From Bordetella parapertussis (GTDB taxonomy: Bacteria; Pseudomonadota; Gammaproteobacteria; Burkholderiales; CAIKXV01), in contig CAMDXD010000099.1 in NCBI GenBank assembly GCA_945877995.1, positions 1 to 11,015 on the forward strand: a DNA stretch of 11,015 nucleotides. The letters are read 5' to 3'. Positions 6,976 to 11,015 of this stretch are shown piece by piece (position 1 is the first letter of the stretch; each line of letters opens with the position of its first letter). The translations under genes were made by a program, and so were the position numbers. The notes under the pieces were generated by a model that worked only from the letters and a program-made list of their open reading frames with translations, was not told the DNA's origin and made no database searches.

Positions 6976-7003
6976 GGTTACCCCGGGGGTTTGCGATCGT
7001 TTC

Positions 7004-7055
7004 GACTGTGATCGTCGACTGTAGTCGTCGACTGTAGTCGTCGATTGTGGTCGTG
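7004..7055. repeat. 13-bp tandem repeat, four units, in divergent Bug-Bug promoter region
   Basis: Four head-to-tail 13-bp units: GACTGTGATCGTC (7004-7016), GACTGTAGTCGTC (7017-7029, repeated exactly at 7030-7042) and GATTGTGGTCGTG (7043-7055). A degenerate fifth unit, AACTGCATTCATT (7056-7068), and a further TGTAGTC (7068-7074) follow. Unit junctions form the odd palindrome AGTCGTCGACT (7023-7033), and each unit has the inverted pair GACT-GT-AGTC. The array begins 29 bp upstream of the minus-strand receptor and ends 36 bp before the putative -35 of the plus-strand receptor. It is a good candidate operator array, or a slippage-generated repeat in a leader; the binding protein is unknown. Confidence 0.85.
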
Positions 7056-7065
7056 AACTGCATTC

Positions 7066-7071
7066 ATTGTA
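7066..7071 (-). promoter_or_regulatory. Possible -10 box for the minus-strand Bug gene
   Basis: The minus strand reads TACAAT here (5 of 6 to the sigma-70 consensus), inside TTGACTACAATG. No convincing -35 is found 16-18 bp upstream. If used, transcription would start near 7059 and the 13-bp repeats would lie in an 83-nt leader of the receptor at 5977-6975. Weak evidence. Confidence 0.3.
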
Positions 7072-7090
7072 GTCAAACTGAGCCGCGCCG

Positions 7091-7118
7091 TTGCCGCGAC
7101 GGGCGCTTAGACTATGAC
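7091..7118 (+). promoter_or_regulatory. Putative sigma-70 promoter for the Bug / enolase-superfamily operon
   Basis: TTGCCG (7091-7096, 4 of 6) and TATGAC (7113-7118, 4 of 6) are separated by 16 bp. The start of transcription would fall near 7125, just ahead of the ribosome binding site AGGAGAG at 7134-7140. Position fits well; the hexamers are only moderate, as expected of a regulated promoter. Confidence 0.45.
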
Positions 7119-7145
7119 TACGCCCAAATGTCGAGGAGAGATTCG

Positions 7146-8144
7146 ATGCATCCAGTCCAACGATCGGCGTTGTCGGCCGGCAGGGTGGCGACAGTCGCGG
7201 GCACGGCCCTGCTCGCGCTCGCGGGGTCCCTGCAGGCGCAGCAGGACACGAAGATCACCCGCCCGATCCGGATGATCGTGCCGTACGTGCCCGGTGGCGG
7301 CACCGACACCCTGGCGCGCCTCGTCGCGCCGTTCGTGGCCGAGGCGTTCGGGCAGACGGTGCTGGTCGACAACCGGCCCGGTGCGAGCAGCACGCTGGGC
7401 ACGCAGATCGTCGCCCAGGCCGCGCCCGACGGGCACACGATCGGCATGATCGACGCGGCCTTCCTGATCAACCCCAGCCTGCTCGGCAAGCTGCCCTACG
7501 ACACGCTGAAGGATTTCTCGCCGATCGTGCTGGTGGCCACCTCGCCGCTGGTGCTGCTGGTGCATCCGGCGGTGCGCGCCAGCAGCGTGAAGGAACTGGT
7601 CGCGCTGGCGAGGGCACAGCCGGGCAAGCTCACCTTCGGCTCGGCTGGCAACGGCACGGCCGTGCACCTGGCAGGCGAGCAGTTGCGCTCGGTCGCGGCC
7701 ATCGACCTGCAGCACGTCCCGTACAAGGGTGCCGGGCAGTCGATCGGAGAAGTACTGGGCGGCCAGATCACCATGGTGTTCACCACGCCCAGCGGCGGTC
7801 GCCAGCACGCAGCCAGTGGCAGGCTGCGCGCGCTGGGCATCACGTCGCCGAAACGGTTCAGCGGCATGCCCGACGTGCCGACGTTCGGCGAGAGCGGGTT
7901 CGCCGCTGTCGATGCCGCGACCATCAACGGCCTGGTCGGTCCTGCGCGCCTGCCGCGCGACTACGTGCAGCGCGTGAACGAGGCGGTGATGCGCGGGCTG
8001 CAGCGGCGCGAGACCCAGGACCGGTTGCAGGAGCTCGGCTTCGATGTCGCCGGTGGCACGCCAGCGCAGTTCGGCAGCTGGATCGCCACCGAGACGGCGA
8101 AATGGGCGACGGTGGTGAAAGAGTCCGGCGCGAAGCCGGAGTAG
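7146..8144 (+). CDS. Bug-family (TctC-like) periplasmic solute-binding protein
   Basis: Complete 332-residue receptor of the tripartite tricarboxylate transporter family, first gene of a likely three-gene unit. The signal peptide spans about residues 1-31 (Arg6 and Arg13, core VATVAGTALLALAG, cleavage probably after Ala31 in SLQA-QQD). The first ligand loop YVPGGGTDTLARLV (47-60) and second loop HVPYKGAGQSIGEVLGG are both canonical. APDGHTIGMIDAAFLINPSLLGKLPYD lies between them; the Asp in GMIDAAF sits where the pocket lining is expected and could influence ligand charge preference (inference). The start is ATG 7146 because AGGAGAG at 7134-7140 lies 5 nt upstream; in-frame starts at 7047 and 7128 lie across the promoter or the ribosome binding site. 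The enolase-superfamily gene begins 17 nt after its stop, implying that the captured acid is that enzyme's substrate. Confidence 0.94.
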   Translation: MHPVQRSALSAGRVATVAGTALLALAGSLQAQQDTKITRPIRMIVPYVPGGGTDTLARLVAPFVAEAFGQTVLVDNRPGASSTLGTQIVAQAAPDGHTIGMIDAAFLINPSLLGKLPYDTLKDFSPIVLVATSPLVLLVHPAVRASSVKELVALARAQPGKLTFGSAGNGTAVHLAGEQLRSVAAIDLQHVPYKGAGQSIGEVLGGQITMVFTTPSGGRQHAASGRLRALGITSPKRFSGMPDVPTFGESGFAAVDAATINGLVGPARLPRDYVQRVNEAVMRGLQRRETQDRLQELGFDVAGGTPAQFGSWIATETAKWATVVKESGAKPE

Positions 8145-8161
8145 CCGAAGGGATACCCTAA

Positions 8162-9292
8162 GTGACGATCCGATCGGTCGATACCGTGGCACTGACCCTG
8201 CCCTTCGAGATGGGTGGCCCCAAGCCGATGTTCGGCGGCAAGCCCCGACAGATGGAGATGCTGCTGGTGCGGGTCGAGACCGAGGACGGTCTCGTGGGCT
8301 GGGGCGAGGCGTTCGGCTTCGCGGTCTGGCCGTCCACGCGCACCGCGCTGCAGACGCTGGTCGCGCCGCTCGCAGTCGGCCGGGACGAGGCGGATATCGC
8401 CGGCATCCGCGACGAGCTCACGCGCAAGCTGCACCTGCTCGGGCGCACCGGTCCGGTGATGTTCGCGTTGTCCGGGCTGGACATCGCGCTGTGGGACCTC
8501 GCGGGCAAGCGCGCCGGCCTGCCGCTGTGGAAACTGCTCTCGGCATTGCCGGCCGGGCGGGGTGCCGCAGCCGGCGAGGGCGCGCGGCTGCCCGCCTATG
8601 CAAGCCTGCTGCGTTATGGCGATGCGGATCTGGTGGCGATCAACACGGCGCGCGCGGTCGCGGCCGGCTACCGGCAGGTGAAGCTGCACGAGATCACGGT
8701 CGAGGCGGTCGCCGCTGCCCGTGCGGCGGCCGGGCCCGGTGTTGCACTGATGATGGACTGCAACTGCCCCTGGACCGGCGACGAGGCGCTGGCGATCGCC
8801 GAGGGCTTGCGGCCGCACGGGCTGGCGTGGTTCGAGGAGCCGGTCTGGCCGCCCGAAGATTTCCCGACGCTCGCGCGTGTGCGCCGCGGTTGCGCCATGC
8901 CGGTATCCGCCGGCGAGAATGCGATGAGCGTGGGCGACTTCGAGCGCATGTTCGAGGCCGGGGCGGTCGACATCGCGCAGCCTAGCGTCACCAAGATCGG
9001 CGGCGTCAGCGGCTTCATCGAGGTGGTCGAGGCGGCGCGCCGGCACGGCGTGCGCGTGGTCGCACACTCGCCGTATTTCGGGCCGGGGCTGCTGGCGACG
9101 CTGCACCTGACCCACGCGCTGCTCGAGCCGGGTACCCCGATCGAGTATTCGTTCGTGGACCTGGGCGACAATCCGCTACGCTGCGCAACGACCGTCGAGG
9201 GTGGCACAATCGCCATACCGGGGCTGCCGCTGCAAGGGGGCCTGGGTGCCGATCCCGATCCGGCAACGCTCGAGCGCTGCACGATCGACTGA
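8162..9292 (+). CDS. Enolase-superfamily enzyme, mandelate racemase / muconate lactonizing type
   Basis: 376-residue metal-dependent enzyme that would abstract the alpha-proton of a carboxylate to racemise, epimerise or dehydrate it in the cytoplasm. The N-terminal capping domain (about 1-125) includes VRVETEDGLVGWGEA and the MFALSGLDIALWDLAGKRAGLPLW segment. In the barrel, the second-strand motif is K-x-H (Lys174, His176). Probable Mg ligands are Asp199 (MMDCN), Glu225 (WFEEP) and Glu252 (SAGEN). Asp270 (VDIAQPSVTKIGG) and His302 (VAHSP) form the His-Asp dyad of mandelate racemase-type members, with Glu328 (PIEYSF) after it. The His at the second position of the usual KxK motif makes simple mandelate racemase chemistry less likely; a sugar-acid or other hydroxyacid dehydratase or an epimerase is plausible. 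The start is GTG 8162 with GAAGGGA (8147-8153) 8 nt upstream. It is sandwiched between two Bug receptors on the same strand. Confidence 0.92.
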   Translation: MTIRSVDTVALTLPFEMGGPKPMFGGKPRQMEMLLVRVETEDGLVGWGEAFGFAVWPSTRTALQTLVAPLAVGRDEADIAGIRDELTRKLHLLGRTGPVMFALSGLDIALWDLAGKRAGLPLWKLLSALPAGRGAAAGEGARLPAYASLLRYGDADLVAINTARAVAAGYRQVKLHEITVEAVAAARAAAGPGVALMMDCNCPWTGDEALAIAEGLRPHGLAWFEEPVWPPEDFPTLARVRRGCAMPVSAGENAMSVGDFERMFEAGAVDIAQPSVTKIGGVSGFIEVVEAARRHGVRVVAHSPYFGPGLLATLHLTHALLEPGTPIEYSFVDLGDNPLRCATTVEGGTIAIPGLPLQGGLGADPDPATLERCTID

Positions 9293-9329
9293 TCTCGCGG
9301 CTGGGCCGGACTCTCTGAAGCGAGTGACG

Positions 9330-10328
9330 ATGCGAATGATGACCGTGGGCAGCCGTGCAGCCCGTGCCGGAGCCGTGCTCGCCGCATGCGGCGCGGCCCA
9401 GCTGGCCTTGCAGGCGCCCGCCTGCGCACAGGAATGGCCGGCCAAGCCGGTCCGGCTGCTGGTCGGTTTTCCCGTCGGCGGCGCGGCCGACATCCTCGCG
9501 CGGCTGCATGCTACCCGGCTGCAGGATGCGATCGGCCAGGCCGTCGTCGTCGACAACCGCGGCGGTGCCGGGGGCGTGATCGCGACCGAACTGGCGGCGC
9601 GCGCGGCCGGCGATGGCTACACGCTGCTGTTCACCTCGCTGCCGCATGTGATCAACCCGCCGCTGTACGGCAAGGTGGGTTACCACCCGGTCCGGGATTT
9701 CCAGCCGGTCACCCTGCTGGTGAACGTGCCGCTGCTGATGGCGGTGCCGTCGGTGCAGCCGATGAAGACGGTGAAGGACGTGATCGCGCTGGCGAAGGCG
9801 AGTCCTGGCAAGCTCAACTACGGCTCCGGCGGCAATGGCAGCAGCAGTCATCTGGCCGTCGAGATGTTCAAGTCGATGGCCGGGGTCGACATGCAGCACA
9901 TACCCTACAAGGGCACCGGGCCGCTGATCATCGACCTGCTGAGCGGGCAGGTGAGCATTACCATCGCCAGCATCGTGCCGCTGATCCCGCACATCCGCTC
10001 GGGCAAGCTGCGTCCGATCGCGGTCACTGGCATCCGGCGTTCGGGCGCGCTGCCCGAGGTGCCGACCATCGCCGAGGCCGGTGCGCCCGGCTACGACATG
10101 ACCAACTGGTTCGGCATCCTGGCGCCGGCCGGTCTGCCCGGACCGATCCTCGCCCGGCTCGATGCGCTGCTGCGCAAGATCGTGGCGGCGCCCGACGTGC
10201 GCGAGATCTACGCCCAGCAGGGCGCCGATCCGGTGGGCGCCGGGCCGGACGTGTTCGCCAGGGTGATCGCCGCCGACATCCCGAAATGGGACAAGGTCGT
10301 GCGCCAGTCCGGTGCCCGAGTCGATTGA
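9330..10328 (+). CDS. Bug-family (TctC-like) periplasmic solute-binding protein
   Basis: Complete receptor of the same family, 332 residues from ATG 9330. The signal peptide runs to about Ala33 (ACA-QEWPAKPVRLLV). The first ligand loop is FPVGGAADILARL (47-59), followed by VVVDNRGGAGGVIATELAARAAGDGYTLLF, the KTVKDVIALAKASPGKLNYGSGGNG helix and loop, and the canonical second loop HIPYKGTGPLI. The NWFGILAPAGLPGPI stretch near the C-terminus resembles the receptor at 5977-6975 more than its operon neighbour. The start is uncertain among GTG 9324, ATG 9330, ATG 9336 and ATG 9339. GAAG at 9317-9320 fits ATG 9330 best (9 nt), and the resulting length equals the other two complete receptors. It lies 37 bp after the enolase-superfamily gene, probably co-transcribed. 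Two receptors flanking one enzyme suggests two ligands feeding one step, or duplication (inference). Confidence 0.93.
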   Translation: MRMMTVGSRAARAGAVLAACGAAQLALQAPACAQEWPAKPVRLLVGFPVGGAADILARLHATRLQDAIGQAVVVDNRGGAGGVIATELAARAAGDGYTLLFTSLPHVINPPLYGKVGYHPVRDFQPVTLLVNVPLLMAVPSVQPMKTVKDVIALAKASPGKLNYGSGGNGSSSHLAVEMFKSMAGVDMQHIPYKGTGPLIIDLLSGQVSITIASIVPLIPHIRSGKLRPIAVTGIRRSGALPEVPTIAEAGAPGYDMTNWFGILAPAGLPGPILARLDALLRKIVAAPDVREIYAQQGADPVGAGPDVFARVIAADIPKWDKVVRQSGARVD

Positions 10329-10397
10329 CCGAAAGCCGCGCCAGACGCGATTTTCCCGGCCTGCTGCCGGCCCGGGCGCGCGGCCGGTATGCCGGGC

Positions 10398-10426
10398 TTG
10401 CCAAACGGGAACTTCACGCCTATTAT
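10398..10426 (+). promoter_or_regulatory. Near-consensus sigma-70 promoter of rpsU
   Basis: TTGCCA (10398-10403, 5 of 6) and TATTAT (10421-10426, 5 of 6) have the optimal 17-bp spacing, followed by the GC-rich discriminator CCGCGGTCC. Transcription should start near 10433, giving a leader of about 29 nt to ATG 10462. A GC-rich discriminator is typical of stringently controlled ribosomal promoters (known for enterobacteria; inferred here). Confidence 0.8.
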
Positions 10427-10461
10427 CCGCGGTCCACTCAACCGACCCGACGCCAAACCGC

Positions 10462-10674
10462 ATGCCAAGTGTCCGCTTAAAAGAAAACGAGCCTTTCGAA
10501 GTTGCACTTCGCCGCTTCAAGCGGACGATCGAGAAGACTGGCCTGCTGACCGAACTTCGCGCACGCGAGTTCTACGAGAAGCCCACGTCCGAGCGCAAGC
10601 GCAAGCTCGCTGCCGCGGTCAAGCGTCACTACAAGCGTGTGCGCGGGCAACTGCTTCCGCCCCGGATGTACTGA
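10462..10674 (+). CDS. rpsU: 30S ribosomal protein S21
   Basis: 70-residue basic protein, the usual length of S21, a late-assembling small-subunit protein near the anti-Shine-Dalgarno end of 16S rRNA that aids translation initiation. Recognised by MPSVRLKENEPFEVALRRFK at the start, REFYEKPTSERKRK in the middle and the Lys/Arg-rich C-terminal helix ending LLPPRMY. The frame is open upstream to 10312, but ATG 10462 is the conserved S21 start. No Shine-Dalgarno is visible before it (the bases 5' of ATG are CGCCAAACCGC), which is notable for a highly expressed gene whose product helps recognise that element. It has its own promoter and a downstream terminator, and is followed by the yqeY-like gene, as in the conserved beta/gammaproteobacterial rpsU block. 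Confidence 0.97.
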   Translation: MPSVRLKENEPFEVALRRFKRTIEKTGLLTELRAREFYEKPTSERKRKLAAAVKRHYKRVRGQLLPPRMY

Positions 10675-10690
10675 TCGCCCCAGCAGTCCC

Positions 10691-10711
10691 GCCCGTCGCC
10701 CAGCGGCGGGC
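10691..10711 (+). other. GC-rich hairpin downstream of rpsU
   Basis: GCCCGTCGC (10691-10699) pairs with GCGGCGGGC (10703-10711) around a 3-nt loop, with one T-G wobble. It lies between the rpsU stop and the T-tailed terminator and probably helps stabilise the 3' end of the rpsU mRNA. Confidence 0.5.
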
Positions 10712-10718
10712 AGCCCTG

Positions 10719-10741
10719 ACGGCGGCTCCGGCCGCCGTTTT
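10719..10741 (+). terminator. Intrinsic terminator after rpsU
   Basis: ACGGCGGC (10719-10726) and GCCGCCGT (10731-10738) form a perfect 8-bp stem with loop TCCG, followed by TTTT at 10738-10741. It sits 45 bp after the rpsU stop and before the yqeY-like gene, so it would end or attenuate the rpsU transcript and make downstream expression depend on read-through or a separate promoter. Confidence 0.85.
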
Positions 10742-10792
10742 GCATTACGGGCGTCGTTGAAAACGCGTCATACCCCCCCGATCTTCAACGCC

Positions 10793-11015
10793 ATGACCCT
10801 ACGTGCCACGATCCAGGAAGACATGAAGGCCGCGATGCGCAGCCGGGAGGCCGATCGCCTCGCTGCCATCCGCCTGCTCTGGTCGGCCGTGAAGCAGCGC
10901 GAGGTCGACGAGCGCAAGGAACTCGTCGACGCCGAGGTCACGGCGGTCATCGACCGGATGATCAAGCAGCGCCGCGACTCGATCGCGCAGTTCGAGCAGG
11001 GCGGCCGCGCCGACC
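10793..11015 (+). CDS. GatB/YqeY-domain protein, C-terminus cut by window edge
   Basis: The first 74 residues of a YqeY-like protein; family members are about 150 residues, so roughly half is visible. Recognisable features are the opening MTLRATIQEDMKAAMRSREADRL, the following RLLWSAVKQREVDERKEL segment, and DRMIKQRRDSIAQFEQGGRAD, the typical helical N-terminal half. The family resembles the tRNA-binding tail domain of the GatB amidotransferase subunit; its cellular role is not settled. The placement after rpsU matches the rpsU-yqeY-dnaG-rpoD order, so dnaG and rpoD probably lie beyond the right edge. No Shine-Dalgarno precedes ATG 10793. TTGAAA at 10757-10762 could be a -35, but no good -10 follows. 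A C7 tract (10773-10779) lies just upstream. Confidence 0.9.
   Translation, partial: MTLRATIQEDMKAAMRSREADRLAAIRLLWSAVKQREVDERKELVDAEVTAVIDRMIKQRRDSIAQFEQGGRAD

Noticed and set aside
5866..7011. Plus-strand open frame of 381 codons across the second Bug receptor
   Set aside because: The opposite strand encodes a full Bug receptor with signal peptide and ligand loops; this frame has no domain and covers the convergent hairpin region.
7044..7074. FadR/GntR-type operator reading (TTGTAGTCAAAC) near the repeat array
   Set aside because: It resembles a half-symmetric site, but the inverted arms are short and no regulator gene is in the window to support the class.
9384..9395. Lipobox-like LAAC-G (Leu17 to Cys20) in the fourth Bug receptor, suggesting a lipoprotein
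   Set aside because: Only about four hydrophobic residues separate Arg12 from the box, too short for a lipoprotein signal core; the ACA-QEW site after Ala33 fits the family's usual Sec cleavage.
10337..10354. CGCG-CCAGA-CGCG followed by ATTTT as a terminator for the fourth Bug receptor
   Set aside because: The stem is only 4 bp and the T-run is short; too weak to call.
10757..10785. Promoter for the yqeY-like gene with -35 TTGAAA
   Set aside because: The hexamer 17 bp downstream (GATCTT) matches the -10 consensus at only three positions, so it was not listed as a feature.

Overview
This GC-rich window (by eye about two thirds G+C) looks like a betaproteobacterium, most likely Burkholderiales. 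Two things suggest this. First, there are four solute-binding proteins of the Bug (TctC-like) family within 10.4 kb, an expansion typical of Bordetella/Burkholderiales-type genomes. Second, the right end carries rpsU followed by a yqeY-type gene, the start of the conserved rpsU-yqeY-dnaG-rpoD block. No tRNA, rRNA, CRISPR, insertion sequence or phage gene was found.

Layout. Positions 1-971 (minus): a Bug receptor running off the left edge. It is divergent from 1171-2100 (plus), a beta-hydroxyacid (3-hydroxyisobutyrate-type) dehydrogenase, with a G-rich 199-bp spacer between them. 2195-2974: an unrecognised polytopic membrane protein. 3011-4741 and 4753-5823: a gamma-glutamyltransferase-fold enzyme without a signal peptide, followed 11 bp later by an Ldh2-family (malate/L-lactate/ureidoglycolate) dehydrogenase. 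5824-5976: a convergent spacer with three hairpins. 5977-6975 (minus): a second Bug receptor, divergent from 7146-8144 (plus), a third. Their shared spacer holds a 13-bp tandem repeat. 8162-9292: an enolase-superfamily (mandelate racemase/muconate lactonizing type) enzyme, followed at 9330-10328 by a fourth Bug receptor. 10462-10674: rpsU with a near-consensus promoter and an intrinsic terminator. 10793-11015: the start of a yqeY-like gene, cut by the right edge. No gene-free stretch exceeds 300 bases.

How it works together (inference). The first 10.3 kb looks like accessory carboxylate-catabolism DNA. Periplasmic Bug receptors would capture organic acids or amide-type compounds, and cytoplasmic enzymes would cleave, epimerise or dehydrate, and oxidise them. 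No TctA/TctB permease and no transcription factor is present, so uptake and control depend on genes outside the window. The most unusual elements are the GGT-like enzyme, which keeps the catalytic threonine but appears to lack the usual glutamate-binding residues, its tight pairing with an Ldh2 dehydrogenase, and the 13-bp repeat array between two divergent receptor genes. I did not find a clear new defence or mobile system.
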